Numbered from the stretch's first letter, positions 7,334 through 16,308 are shown. The stretch is 64,000 nucleotides of DNA from Armatimonadota bacterium (GCA_018268395.1 JAFDWQ010000001.1:144788-208787), one strand, 5' to 3'. A program made the numbers and translations. Notes: generated from the sequence alone by a model not told the origin.

Positions 7334-9139
7334 GTGCGTTGGACTTCCTCGTTGGTGTTCGTCTTGGCCCTGTGGGGTTGCGGTGGAGGAGGCGGAGGCG
7401 GTTCCCAGGCCGGACGGGTCTTCGGCGATTCCTGCCCGGGCGTGTCCCCAGGATCGGTCGCCTATTCGACGACGTGGGACGCCACGCACCCCAACGCCTC
7501 TCAAGTCGTCCAAGTCCTGGACGCTTCAGGTGCCCTGCTGCGGTCGGCGTCGCTCAACAAGCTGAGCGGGTCGGAAATCAACATTTCGAACGTCCCCGCC
7601 GGCATCTACGAAATTCGGGCGGCCTTGTACGACGGCCCGAACGCGACGGGCTCCAAGATCGGCGAGACCAGCACCGTCGCCGACCTCTGTGCGGCCGTCG
7701 GAGGTTCGACCGTCAACGTACGAACCACGGCCGCGTCTCCCGTCGCCAGAGTCGTCGTCCAACCGACGACGGTCACCGTCCAACAGCAGTCGACCCGCCG
7801 TTTCCTGGCCGAGACTCTCGCTTCGAACGGAGTTCCCGCCTTTCATAGCGTCGGGGGAATCGCCTATTCGGTCACCGGCGGGATCGGGACCGTCGCCCCG
7901 AACGGGCTGTTCACGGCGACCAACGCGGGCCAAGGGAGCGTCCGGGCCGTCTTGAACGGGTCTTTGGCCGGAGCCGCCAACGTCACCGTCACCGCATTCA
8001 ATCCGAGCCGGAGCAAATGGACGGTGCTCGTTTACATGAACGCGGCGAACGACCTCTTCCCTGCCAGCGATTTCAATGTGAACCAGATGGAAGCCGTGGC
8101 CGACAGGCCCGCGGACCTGAGGTTCGTCGTCCAGTGGAAGCAGTCCAAGGACTTCGACCCGGGTTCAACGTTCGACGGCGTCCGTCGGTACCTCGTCAAG
8201 CACGACACGAACACGAACATGGTCGGCAGCGAACTCGTCCAAGACGGCTTGGTCGACGGCCAGGGTCAAGCCTTGGACATGGGCTCGCCTGGAACCCTGC
8301 TCGACTTCGTCAAATGGGGCAAGAAGAACTACCCCGCCGACCGGTACGTGCTCGTGATCTGGAACCACGGGAACGGCTGGAAACGAAGACCCGGCGACGG
8401 TCAGACACGAGGGGTCAGTTATGACGACCAGTACGGGACAAGGATCGACACGTGGCAGCTCGACCAAGCCTTGTCCGGAGAACGTTTCGACGTCATCGCG
8501 TGGGACGCGAGCCTCATGCAGATGCTGGAAGTGGCCTATGAGGCGCGCGGCCATGCCGACTTCATCGTGGGCAGCGAGGAGAGCCCGCCCGCAGAAGGAT
8601 ATCCGTACGACTCCGTGTTCGCCGGCTTCCGGGCGACTCCGGACGCCGCGACGTCCGCCCTGACGAAGGGCTTTGTGGACGGGATGCTGGGATACCCGCC
8701 GTACGCGAGCCGAAAGATCACGCAAAGCGTCTTGGACGTCACCAAGCTACCGGCCCTCGCCTCGGCCTTGGACGACCTGGGCCACCGCCTGTTCGACGAC
8801 AGGGCCGTCCTGGGGACGGTCTTGCCGAAAGTCCGGGACGACGCCCAATCGTACAGTCCGACCGCGACGCGGTACTACCGGGACCTCTACGACGTCTGCC
8901 GGCTCTTGATCTCCGACGCCGGAGTGCCGACCGCCGTCAAGGCGGCGGCGTCCAACGTCCAGGCCGCGGTCGACGACGCGACGGTCTGGGAAGGCCACAA
9001 CGCCCAGTCAGCGAACAGCCACGGTGTGTCGATCGACTTCTCGGAAGGCTCCAACTTCCAGTCGTACCGGTCGGACTACATCCGGCTGAAGCTGGCCGCG
9101 GACACGTTCTGGGACGAGTTCCTCGGTTCGTCCCCCTGA
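7334..9139 (+). CDS. Clostripain-like (C11) lipoprotein with catalytic Cys replaced by Ser
   Basis: From GTG at 7334 the protein begins MRWTSSLVFVLALWGCGG, a compact lipoprotein signal with Cys in a lipobox-like LWGC. ATG at 7256 in frame would add 26 residues ahead of it. A Big-2-like beta domain (~residues 130-220) has VVQPTTVTVQQQSTRRF. The C11 protease domain begins at KWTVLVYMNAANDL, contains the catalytic-His segment VIWNHGNGW, and reaches IAWDASLMQM. In C11 enzymes this last motif is DACLM, with Cys as nucleophile. Here the codon is AGC (Ser), so the protein is either inactive or uses Ser. The rest of the fold is well kept (GSEESPPAEGYPY). A GC-rich hairpin follows the gene. Confidence 0.88.
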   Translation: MRWTSSLVFVLALWGCGGGGGGGSQAGRVFGDSCPGVSPGSVAYSTTWDATHPNASQVVQVLDASGALLRSASLNKLSGSEINISNVPAGIYEIRAALYDGPNATGSKIGETSTVADLCAAVGGSTVNVRTTAASPVARVVVQPTTVTVQQQSTRRFLAETLASNGVPAFHSVGGIAYSVTGGIGTVAPNGLFTATNAGQGSVRAVLNGSLAGAANVTVTAFNPSRSKWTVLVYMNAANDLFPASDFNVNQMEAVADRPADLRFVVQWKQSKDFDPGSTFDGVRRYLVKHDTNTNMVGSELVQDGLVDGQGQALDMGSPGTLLDFVKWGKKNYPADRYVLVIWNHGNGWKRRPGDGQTRGVSYDDQYGTRIDTWQLDQALSGERFDVIAWDASLMQMLEVAYEARGHADFIVGSEESPPAEGYPYDSVFAGFRATPDAATSALTKGFVDGMLGYPPYASRKITQSVLDVTKLPALASALDDLGHRLFDDRAVLGTVLPKVRDDAQSYSPTATRYYRDLYDVCRLLISDAGVPTAVKAAASNVQAAVDDATVWEGHNAQSANSHGVSIDFSEGSNFQSYRSDYIRLKLAADTFWDEFLGSSP

Positions 9140-9149
9140 CGCAGAAAAG

Positions 9150-9170
9150 GGGCCGGCGGGAGGCCGGCCC
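9150..9170 (+). terminator. Terminator-like hairpin after the C11 lipoprotein gene
   Basis: An 8-bp stem GGGCCGGC/GCCGGCCC with loop GGGAG starts 11 bases after the stop codon. It lacks a U tract. Confidence 0.55.
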
Positions 9171-9286
9171 TGGGCTGGAGGGGTGCGTATGGGACTGGAT
9201 GGGCGATCCAGCTTTTCTGTTGGAGGAAGGTTGGGCGCCTTCCAACGGTGGTCTTCCATCCCCAGACCGACAGCGGTCATGTACTG

Positions 9287-9308
9287 CTACCGGGCTCGGG
9301 CCCGGTAG
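9287..9308. other. Perfect 9-bp hairpin with TCGG loop upstream of rpsR
   Basis: CTACCGGGC and GCCCGGTAG pair perfectly around a TCGG tetraloop. The element lies upstream of the rpsR -10, so it is not in the rpsR leader if that promoter is correct. It could be a second terminator for the upstream gene. Confidence 0.45.
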
Positions 9309-9360
9309 TCTCATTTCCGGACGAATTGCCATGGTGGGAATGCCGTGAGCGACCGACGGG

Positions 9361-9369
9361 TGCTATAAT
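9361..9369 (+). promoter_or_regulatory. Extended -10 promoter of rpsR
   Basis: TGCTATAAT is a perfect extended -10 (TGnTATAAT). No good -35 lies at 17 bases, which is typical for extended -10 promoters. The rpsR start codon is 38 bases downstream. Confidence 0.7.
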
Positions 9370-9407
9370 CGCGCTTCGCCAGGCCCGAGGAGGGCCCGAT
9401 CAGACCA

Positions 9408-9758
9408 ATGAGCGAAGACGTCAAAGAAGAATCGCAGGCCTTCGACCCGATGGCCGAAAAAGTCGCTGCAGACGACGGTCGTGGTGACGGTAAGGCCAAG
9501 AAGGCTCGGAAGCGCAAAGTCAGCTTTCTGACCACGAACAAGATCGACTACGTCGACTACAAGGACGTCGCCGTCCTCCGGCGCTTCCTGACGGACCGCG
9601 GCAAGATCCTTTCTAGCCGCCAGACCGGGAACACCGCCAAACAGCAGCGCATGATCGCCAGGGCCATCAAGCGGGCCCGGGAAATGGCCCTCTTGCCGTT
9701 CGTCGTGACGGACCTGACGGACGAACCGCGCGCTCCGCGTCCGCCTCGAGGCGAATAA
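9408..9758 (+). CDS. rpsR: Small ribosomal subunit protein bS18
   Basis: The core contains the bS18 hallmarks: [22 protein letters not shown], then RRTG-type [23 protein letters not shown], and the hydrophobic end MALLPFV. The family is about 75-90 residues. This one is 116, with an acidic, Lys-rich N-terminal extension of about 35 residues and a short Pro/Arg tail. It is monocistronic here: it has its own promoter and a strong terminator and is not next to rpsF or rplI as in many bacteria. GAGGAGG lies about 14 bases before the ATG, rather far. Confidence 0.95.
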   Translation: MSEDVKEESQAFDPMAEKVAADDGRGDGKAKKARKRKVSFLTTNKIDYVDYKDVAVLRRFLTDRGKILSSRQTGNTAKQQRMIARAIKRAREMALLPFVVTDLTDEPRAPRPPRGE

Positions 9759-9778
9759 CAGCACGAAACCGTGCAGTC

Positions 9779-9813
9779 AAAGGGCCGGAACCACGGGGTT
9801 CGGGCCCTTTTTT
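9779..9813 (+). terminator. Rho-independent terminator of rpsR
   Basis: A GC-rich stem with AAAGGGCC...GGGCCCTTT arms plus an inner GGAACC/GGTTC helix is followed by a run of six T after the CCC. It starts 20 bases after the rpsR stop codon. Confidence 0.9.
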
Positions 9814-9838
9814 GGTCTAAAGTCCTCAAAGTACGCGG

Positions 9839-9874
9839 CGTATGATTCTCCCCTTTCATGCGTTTCGTATGATT
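9839..9874. repeat. Direct repeat CGTATGATT, possible operator of the efflux operon
   Basis: CGTATGATT occurs at 9839-9847 and again at 9866-9874, a 27-bp repeat unit. The pair lies 38-73 bases upstream of the AbrB-like start codon. Such spacing suits a regulator bound on one DNA face, but binding is not shown. Confidence 0.4.
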
Positions 9875-9899
9875 TACATGAATCGTCATGCAGATTTGT

Positions 9900-9907
9900 G
9901 GAGGTGG
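9900..9907 (+). promoter_or_regulatory. Ribosome binding site that fixes a TTG start
   Basis: GGAGGTGG is followed after four bases (CCGA) by TTG at 9912. This selects the TTG rather than the ATG at 9888, which lies upstream of the site. Confidence 0.7.
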
Positions 9908-9911
9908 CCGA

Positions 9912-10145
9912 TTGGACGTCGACAAGTGTTTTTACGGTGCTGTCACCGTCGGTGAACGCGGACAGATCGTGATCCCGGCAGAAGCCCGGGGACAACTGGG
10001 CATAAAGCCAGGGGATAAGATCCTGATCCTTCGCCACCCCGTATACGAGGGACTCGTGATGACCAAGCTCGAAGCGTTCAGCGGGTTCGTCGACGAGTTC
10101 CAGCAGACATTGGAGAAAGTGAAGCAGATGGCAGGTGAAGAGTGA
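9912..10145 (+). CDS. AbrB/MazE/SpoVT-type DNA-binding protein heading an efflux operon
   Basis: A 77-residue protein whose N-terminal half is a swapped-hairpin AbrB domain: VTVGERGQIVIPAEAR, then GIKPGDKILILR. The C-terminal 25 residues are helical and charged (DEFQQTLEKVKQMAG). Proteins of this type act as small dimeric transcription regulators or as antitoxins. No toxin gene is present; instead the stop codon overlaps the GTG of the TolC-family gene (GTGA). It is therefore most likely the local regulator of the RND efflux operon. The two CGTATGATT repeats upstream are candidate operators. The start is the TTG directly after GGAGGTGG. Confidence 0.88.
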   Translation: MDVDKCFYGAVTVGERGQIVIPAEARGQLGIKPGDKILILRHPVYEGLVMTKLEAFSGFVDEFQQTLEKVKQMAGEE

Positions 10146-11419
10146 TCGGGCTTTGGACGGTCCCGTTCGCCCTGGTCGGGTCGCAAGACGTGCTGACCAA
10201 GGACGAAGCTATACGGATCGCCATGGAGCGGGCGTTCAGCCTTCGCATTTCTGAAGTCCAGGTCCGGAAGAGCCGGCAACAAGAAAGCCAGGCAAGAGGC
10301 GCCTTTGGCCCCAACATCACCCTTCAAGGCAACTACACGCGCATCGACGGCTCGTCGTTCTCGACCGGAGGGTCGGGGGGGTCCGGATCGTTCGACTCCA
10401 AGACCGCGAGTGTTTCGGTGTCCGAAACGATCGACGTTTCGGGCACGATCCGCAGGGCGCTGAGAGCGGCGGAGTTCAACCGGATGGCTGCCGAAGCCGG
10501 GCTCGGCGCAGAGGCCAACGCCCTCAAACTGAAGGTCCGCCGGTCCTATGACGACGTGCTCCTTTCCAAAGCCCTCGTCGAAGTCCAGAACGACGCGGTC
10601 CGCGCGTCGAAGGAGCGCCTCGACAAGGCACGGGTACGGTTCGAAAACGGAGCCGTGCCTCGGTTCGACGTGCTCCGTTTCGAGAACGAGCTTCGGAAGT
10701 CCGAACAAGCGGTCGTCCAGGCTCAGGGCAACGTCAAGACGTCGAAACAGTCGCTCAACAGCTCCCTTTCCCGACCGATCGAGACCGAGTTCGAACCCGT
10801 CCCCGTCGACAGCTTGCCCGCACTGCCCTCCGATCTCACCGGACTCGTCGTTTTGGCCGTCAAGAACCGGGACGAAGTGCGCCAAAGCGGATATATCGTG
10901 ACGGCGTTGACCGAAGCCGCCTACGCCCAGGAGGCGGGCAACAAGCCGCAACTCGTCCTCCAGGCGACCCACTCCCGGAACTTGGACCCGCCCGCCGGCT
11001 CGAGGGACAACGGCACGACCAGCTCCGCCGTGATCTCGTTCCCGATCTTCGACTCCGGCCGCACCCGGCACATCGTCGAACAAGCGCTCAGCGACCGGGA
11101 CATCGCCAAGATCCAGTTCGAGCAGCTCTTACTTTCGATCGCCCTGGAAGTCCGTTCCGCCCATACCCAAGCGGACACCGCGAAGCAAGCCTATGACGTG
11201 GCCGTCGACAGCGAACGGCTCGCGACCGAGGCTTTGCGCCTTGCGGAGATTCGGTACAACGAGGGCGCCGGGATCCTCATCGACGTCATTCAAGCCCAAG
11301 CCGATCTGACCGCCGCACGAGGCAACGTCCAGACGGCGAAATACGGTTACCTGAACGCCTACGCCGCTTTGCAGAAAGCGGTCGGAAGGGACGACTTGAA
11401 CGCAGTGGAAGGCACATGA
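10142..11419 (+). CDS. TolC-family outer membrane efflux protein
   Basis: A protein of 425 residues with the two-fold repeated helical-barrel layout of the TolC/OEP family. Each half has long Gln/Ala/Glu-rich helices (KALVEVQNDAVRASKERL; HTQADTAKQAYDVAVDSERL), and RYNEGAGILIDVIQAQADL is the typical end-of-repeat motif. A short hydrophobic N-terminus (MIGLWTVPFALVGS) can serve as signal peptide. The GTG start overlaps the stop of the AbrB-like gene, and the 3' end overlaps the start of the adaptor gene (ATGA), so translation is coupled across the operon. It forms the outer membrane duct of the tripartite pump. The substrate is unknown. Confidence 0.93.
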   Translation: MIGLWTVPFALVGSQDVLTKDEAIRIAMERAFSLRISEVQVRKSRQQESQARGAFGPNITLQGNYTRIDGSSFSTGGSGGSGSFDSKTASVSVSETIDVSGTIRRALRAAEFNRMAAEAGLGAEANALKLKVRRSYDDVLLSKALVEVQNDAVRASKERLDKARVRFENGAVPRFDVLRFENELRKSEQAVVQAQGNVKTSKQSLNSSLSRPIETEFEPVPVDSLPALPSDLTGLVVLAVKNRDEVRQSGYIVTALTEAAYAQEAGNKPQLVLQATHSRNLDPPAGSRDNGTTSSAVISFPIFDSGRTRHIVEQALSDRDIAKIQFEQLLLSIALEVRSAHTQADTAKQAYDVAVDSERLATEALRLAEIRYNEGAGILIDVIQAQADLTAARGNVQTAKYGYLNAYAALQKAVGRDDLNAVEGT

Positions 11420-12858
11420 AACTCTGGACACCCATTCTGTTGGCGGCCGTTTGCGCGGCCGGTTGCGTCGACCGGGCCGCCCAGTCGCAGGCCAAGAAGA
11501 CACAAGACCTGCTCGCCGACCGGACGCAGGCCGTGGACGTCGCGTCGGCAAGGACCGCCGATTTGACCGAGACCCTTCAGGTCACGGGCAGCTTTACGGC
11601 GAGCCAAGAATCCTCCGTCGGCCCGGCCGTGGCCGGACGGCTCGTCACGGTCTACGTGCGCGACGGTGACAGTGTCCAGGCGGGTCAAGCCATCGCCCAG
11701 CAGGAGACGCAAGACCTGATGACCAGGCTCCGGCAAGCACGGTCTCAAGCCGATGCCGCCCGCGCCGCGCTTCAACAAGCCCAGAGCGACGCCAGGACCG
11801 GGCCGACCAAATCGTCGGCCAGCGTCCGCGCCGCACAAGCGCGCCTTGCCCAGGCCCGCGCCCAATATCAGAAGGCGCGGAACGGGGCCAGGAGCGAAGA
11901 GCGGACTCAAGCCGAATGGACCGTCAAGCGGACCAAGTCCGACCTCGATACGGCCAAAGCCAACCTCGACCGCCAACAACGTCTCTTCGCCGAAGGAGCG
12001 GTCGCCAAGACCGAAGTCGAAGCGGCCGAAAACCGCTACGCGAACGCGATGGCGGCCTATGAGGGCGCACTCCAGAGTCTGAGCATCACGCAATCGGCGA
12101 CAAGGCCCGAGGACTTGCAGGCCGCGCTGAACGAGGTCCGGGCCGCTGAAGAGTCCGTCCGGCTGGCCCAAGCGGACAAAGGGAACGACATCGTCTTCTC
12201 GCAACGGGTCGAAGGCGCCCGCGCGAACCTGAACTCTGCGCTCGAGCTGGTCAGCCTCGCACAAAAGGCGTTGAGCGACGCCACTATCCGGTCTCCGTTC
12301 ACCGGAAGGGTCTCCGGCAAGCCTGTGCAGGCCGGCACCTTCGTCGCTCCGGGGGCTTCGATCGCCACGATCGTAGGCCGGTCCGGGCTTTATTTCGTCG
12401 CCGACGTCCCGGAGTCCAAGATCGCGCTGATCGCCCCCGGTTCCGAAGTCTCGCTCAAAGTCGACGCCTTGCGAGGGGCCGTCTTGAGGGGTAGCGTCAT
12501 CGCCGTCGACCCCGTCGCCAGTGGCCAAGGGCGGCTCTTCAGCGTCCGGGTCACCCTGCTCGAATCGCTGGACAAGGTCAAACCTGGGATGTTCGCTAAA
12601 GGGACGATCGATCTCGGACGTCGGACGGGCGTGACCGTCGTCCCCCACGAATCGATCATCCGCGACGGAGAGAACACGTACCTGTTCACGGTGGTCGGCG
12701 ATGCGGCGAAGCGCGTCGACGTGAAAACAGGGCTGGAAAGCGGTCCGGTGACCGAGGTCACGGGCGTCTCGCCGGGCGACAAAGTCGTCATATCGGGGCA
12801 GACGACCCTCGTCGACGGAGCAAAGGTCCGGATCGAGTCCGGGAAGAAAGGAGCCTGA
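11416..12858 (+). CDS. Periplasmic adaptor lipoprotein of the RND pump (HlyD/MFP family)
   Basis: The first residues MKLWTPILLAAVCAAGC form a lipoprotein signal (lipobox AAGC), so the protein should be anchored by lipid in the inner membrane. The lipoyl half-motif (SVGPAVAGRLVTVYVRDGD) is followed by an unusually long coiled-coil hairpin (~residues 90-265) rich in Ala, Gln and Arg. Then come the second lipoyl half (DATIRSPFTGRVSGKPVQ), a beta-barrel domain, and a membrane-proximal domain. At 480 residues it is longer than AcrA-type adaptors (~380-400), mainly through the coiled coil. It joins the TolC-like duct to the RND transporter encoded 3 bases downstream. Confidence 0.94.
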   Translation: MKLWTPILLAAVCAAGCVDRAAQSQAKKTQDLLADRTQAVDVASARTADLTETLQVTGSFTASQESSVGPAVAGRLVTVYVRDGDSVQAGQAIAQQETQDLMTRLRQARSQADAARAALQQAQSDARTGPTKSSASVRAAQARLAQARAQYQKARNGARSEERTQAEWTVKRTKSDLDTAKANLDRQQRLFAEGAVAKTEVEAAENRYANAMAAYEGALQSLSITQSATRPEDLQAALNEVRAAEESVRLAQADKGNDIVFSQRVEGARANLNSALELVSLAQKALSDATIRSPFTGRVSGKPVQAGTFVAPGASIATIVGRSGLYFVADVPESKIALIAPGSEVSLKVDALRGAVLRGSVIAVDPVASGQGRLFSVRVTLLESLDKVKPGMFAKGTIDLGRRTGVTVVPHESIIRDGENTYLFTVVGDAAKRVDVKTGLESGPVTEVTGVSPGDKVVISGQTTLVDGAKVRIESGKKGA

Positions 12859-12861
12859 CGC

Positions 12862-15800
12862 ATGGGGTTGACGCAGGTCGCCATCACGAGGCCCATCTTC
12901 ATCTTCATGGTGATGGTGGCCGCCCTGATCCTCGGTACGGGCGCGTTCCAAAGCCTTCGTAAGGAGCTGAACCCGGACGTCAGCTTCGGGACGATCACCG
13001 TCACGACCGTTTATCCTGGAGCCGGTCCGGAAGAGATCAACGAACTCATTTCGCGACCGATCGAAGAGTCGGTCTCGAGCGTCGCCAACGCCCGTGAGGT
13101 CACGAGCACGTCCCAGGAAGGCGTCTCGACCGTCATCGTCCTCCTGAACATCGGCACGAACGAGAACGAAGCGTTGAACGACGTCCGGTCGAAAGTGGAC
13201 GGCGTCTTAGGCCAGCTTCCCCGCGACGCCGAAAAGCCGATCGTCCAAAAGTTCGACACTTCGAGTTCGCCTGTCGTCACGTTGAGCCTGCGCAGTCAGT
13301 CGTTGTCCAACCGGCAGATCCGCGACCTCGCCGAGAACACGCTGAAAGACCGCTTTGCCCGCATCGACGGCGTCGCTCAGGTCGAAGTCAGCGGCGGTGA
13401 CCAACGGGAGATCCAGATCCGCGTCCGCAAGGACGCGCTTCTCAGCTACAAACTTGGCATCACCGACGTCCAACGGGCGGTCGTCGCGGCAGGGCTGAAC
13501 ATCCCGAGCGGGCGTGTCGTGACCGACCGGGAAGAATACGCCGTCCGCGTCAAGGGGGAGTTCAAAACCGTCTCCGAGATCGGTGACATGTGGCTGACCT
13601 TCAGCGACAATAAAGGCGACGGTCTCAATAAAAGTGTCCGCCTTCGCGACATCGCCACGATCCTGGACACGAACGCCGAACGACGGTCGTACAGCCGCCT
13701 GAACGGATCCGACGCCGTCACGATCTCCATCGCCAAGGCCAAGGCGGGCAACGCCGTCCAGATTTCCGACGCCATCCGAAAGCCGGAAGGGTCCAGCCTC
13801 CTTGACACCCTGCAGAAGAGCTACGGCGTCGACTTCGAAGTCACAGAAGACCAGTCCGAACAGATTTCCGAGTCGTTGTTCGACCTTAACTTCTCCCTCA
13901 TCTTCGGGATCTTCCTGGTCATGGGCGTCGTGTGGCTGTTCCTGCACAACTTCCGCGGGACGATGATCGTCGCGATCGCGATCCCGACTTGCATCTTCGT
14001 CACGTTCCTTGTCTACTCCATCGCCGGGTTCACGATCAACAACATGTCGATGTTGGCGTTGTCGTTGGCCGTCGGCGTCCTTGTCGACGACGCCATCGTC
14101 GTCATCGAGAACATTTACCGCCACCTCACGCTCGGAGAAGACCCGGTCGAAGCTGCCGTCAACGGCCGGGCCGAGATCGGGCTCGCCGCGATCGCCATTA
14201 CACTGGTCGACGTCGTCGTCTGGCTCCCGATCGCCTTTGCGGGCGGCATCGTCGGCCAGTTCTTCAAACCGCTCGGACTCGGTTTCGCCACAGCGGTCCT
14301 CGCGTCCCTGTTCGTCTCCTTTACCGTGACGCCGATGCTCGCCTCACGCTGGTACAAGAAGGGCGAGGACTGGGAGCACCCGAAAGGGAGGTTCGCCCAC
14401 TGGTTCGAGGACCGGTTCCACGCTTTTTCGCTCGGCTACCGAAGGGTGCTCGAATGGAGCCTCCGCCATCGTTGGCACACGTTCGCCATGGGATGGGTCG
14501 CCCTCTTCGCCGTCTTCATGTTCATCGGGGGCGGGAACCAGCCCGACATGCCAAAAGCGGTGATGGCGGGTATCCCCTTCTTCGGCGTCGCCATGGTGAT
14601 CACGGTCATCGTGTTCGTGGTCAACGCGTTCCGGGGCCATACCAAGCCGGCCATGTTCCTTCATGGCTTGCTGTTCGGTGGAGTGTTCGTCGTCGCCGCC
14701 ATCGGCGGGTTCGCGTATCACTCGTGGAAAGGCGACGCCCTCTTCAAGTTCGTCTTCATCCCTCCGACCGATTCGGCCCAGGTCAACCTGACGATCGACC
14801 TCCCGCCCGGAGCGAGTTTGGACGAGACCGAGAAGACGGTCGCGAACCTTGAGAAGACCGTGGCCAAGCACCCGGAAGCCAAATACGTCCTGTCGCGCGT
14901 CGGTCGCCGGGGCGGTGGTTTCGGCGCGGCGCAACAAGGCACCAACTACGCCTCGATCGCCGTCACCCTCTACGACAAAGAGTCGATCACCGACCGCTTA
15001 GCGTTCTGGGTCAAGCACAAGGAACACTTGAGGACGGTCAGCGATACCGCCGTGGCGGCCGATATCCTCCAGATGATCGGCAAGCAGCCCGGCGCGAACG
15101 TCACCGTGAGCTCAGGGGCCAACCAAGGATTCGGCGCCGCGATCCAAATGTCGTTCCGTGGCGACGATCACGCCCTCTTGTTGGCGACCGCCAACAAGAT
15201 CCGCAAAGGCCTCGCCGAAGGGGCCGTCAAGGGCGTCATCTCTCCGGACATGTCGTCCAAACCCGGTAAGCCCGAACTCGTGGCGCGACCGGACCGGGCC
15301 CGCCTCGGCGACGTCGGACTGACGACCGCCGACGTCGGTGCCGCCCTCCGCGTCATGTACGAAGGCGACATCCAGTCCAAGTTCCGCGTCAACGGGCGCG
15401 AATACGACATGCGCGTGATGATGGACAGAAAGGACCGCGACGACCCGGACGTCCTCGCGACCGTGCCCGTCTCGTTCAAAGAAGGCCAGCCCGTCTACCT
15501 TTCCGAAGTCGCGAACCTGGAAATGGGCCAGGCCGCGGACAAAATCGACCGGCGCGACAGGCAAGAAGAGATCACGGTCATCGCCGACCTACTCCCCGGC
15601 TACGCCGCTGGAACGGTCCAATCCGACATCGACAAGTGGATGAACGGCGAGAAGCTGATTCCGGAAGGGGTCCAGTACAAACCGCTTGGCCAGGCCGATG
15701 CCCAGTCCCGGGAAATGGTCTACCTTTTCACCGCCTTCGGACTCGGCATCGTGCTGGTCTTCATGGTCCTCGCCTCCCTGTACAACAACCTGCTGTACCC

Positions 15801-16269
15801 GTTCATCATCCAGCTCGCCCAGCCTCAGGCCATGGTCGGGGCCATCCTCGCGTTGGTCTTGACCGACAAGCCGCTGAACATCGTCGGCTTCGTCGGGATC
15901 ATCGCCCTCGTCGGCATCGTCGGCAAGAACGCGATCTTGCTCGTCGACTACACGAACACTTTGAGAGAGAGGGGCGAAGACCGTCATAAGGCCCTTTGCG
16001 ACTCCGGACAGACCCGACTCCGGCCGATCATGATGACCACGCTCGCCCTCATTTTCGGCATGCTCCCGGTCGCCCTCGCCATCGGTCGAGGCTCGGAGTT
16101 CCGTGAGACGATCGGCATCACGATCATCGGAGGCGTCATGCTGTCGACGTTCCTGACCCTGCTCGTCATCCCCTGCTCGTACACGATCTTCGACGACATG
16201 TCGCAGGCGATGTCCCGCAGGCGGAAGCGACCCGATACGGCCGATCCGGTCCCTTCTGGCCCGGACTAG
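12862..16269 (+). CDS. RND-superfamily multidrug efflux transporter (HAE-1 type)
   Basis: The protein has 1135 residues and uses the proton gradient to export substrates through the adaptor and TolC-like partners. It starts with ITRPIFIFMVMVAALILG. The TM4 region LSLAVGVLVDDAIVVIENI carries the paired Asp residues of proton relay, and the C-terminal half has IALVGIVGKNAILLVDYTN. Both porter domains are present (VYPGAGPEEINELISRPIEE; VRVMMDRK-like repeat). It is about 80-100 residues longer than usual because two extra hydrophobic segments follow the TM7-like segment (see findings). It ends the AbrB-tolC-adaptor-RND operon. The low-confidence point is the substrate, which cannot be deduced. 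Confidence 0.95.
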   Translation: MGLTQVAITRPIFIFMVMVAALILGTGAFQSLRKELNPDVSFGTITVTTVYPGAGPEEINELISRPIEESVSSVANAREVTSTSQEGVSTVIVLLNIGTNENEALNDVRSKVDGVLGQLPRDAEKPIVQKFDTSSSPVVTLSLRSQSLSNRQIRDLAENTLKDRFARIDGVAQVEVSGGDQREIQIRVRKDALLSYKLGITDVQRAVVAAGLNIPSGRVVTDREEYAVRVKGEFKTVSEIGDMWLTFSDNKGDGLNKSVRLRDIATILDTNAERRSYSRLNGSDAVTISIAKAKAGNAVQISDAIRKPEGSSLLDTLQKSYGVDFEVTEDQSEQISESLFDLNFSLIFGIFLVMGVVWLFLHNFRGTMIVAIAIPTCIFVTFLVYSIAGFTINNMSMLALSLAVGVLVDDAIVVIENIYRHLTLGEDPVEAAVNGRAEIGLAAIAITLVDVVVWLPIAFAGGIVGQFFKPLGLGFATAVLASLFVSFTVTPMLASRWYKKGEDWEHPKGRFAHWFEDRFHAFSLGYRRVLEWSLRHRWHTFAMGWVALFAVFMFIGGGNQPDMPKAVMAGIPFFGVAMVITVIVFVVNAFRGHTKPAMFLHGLLFGGVFVVAAIGGFAYHSWKGDALFKFVFIPPTDSAQVNLTIDLPPGASLDETEKTVANLEKTVAKHPEAKYVLSRVGRRGGGFGAAQQGTNYASIAVTLYDKESITDRLAFWVKHKEHLRTVSDTAVAADILQMIGKQPGANVTVSSGANQGFGAAIQMSFRGDDHALLLATANKIRKGLAEGAVKGVISPDMSSKPGKPELVARPDRARLGDVGLTTADVGAALRVMYEGDIQSKFRVNGREYDMRVMMDRKDRDDPDVLATVPVSFKEGQPVYLSEVANLEMGQAADKIDRRDRQEEITVIADLLPGYAAGTVQSDIDKWMNGEKLIPEGVQYKPLGQADAQSREMVYLFTAFGLGIVLVFMVLASLYNNLLYPFIIQLAQPQAMVGAILALVLTDKPLNIVGFVGIIALVGIVGKNAILLVDYTNTLRERGEDRHKALCDSGQTRLRPIMMTTLALIFGMLPVALAIGRGSEFRETIGITIIGGVMLSTFLTLLVIPCSYTIFDDMSQAMSRRRKRPDTADPVPSGPD

Positions 16270-16278
16270 GCCCGGAAC

Positions 16279-16308
16279 TTGCCGGACACCGCAGCGGCGT
16301 GCCATAAT
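16279..16308 (+). promoter_or_regulatory. Promoter of rplU-rpmA
   Basis: TTGCCG (16279-16284) and CATAAT (16303-16308) are 18 bases apart. A short hairpin in the leader (16323-16328 with 16332-16337) precedes GGAGG and the rplU ATG. Confidence 0.65.

Noticed and set aside
9912-10145. AbrB-like protein as antitoxin of a toxin-antitoxin pair
   Set aside because: No toxin-sized gene lies beside it; it overlaps the TolC gene, and upstream is a terminator.
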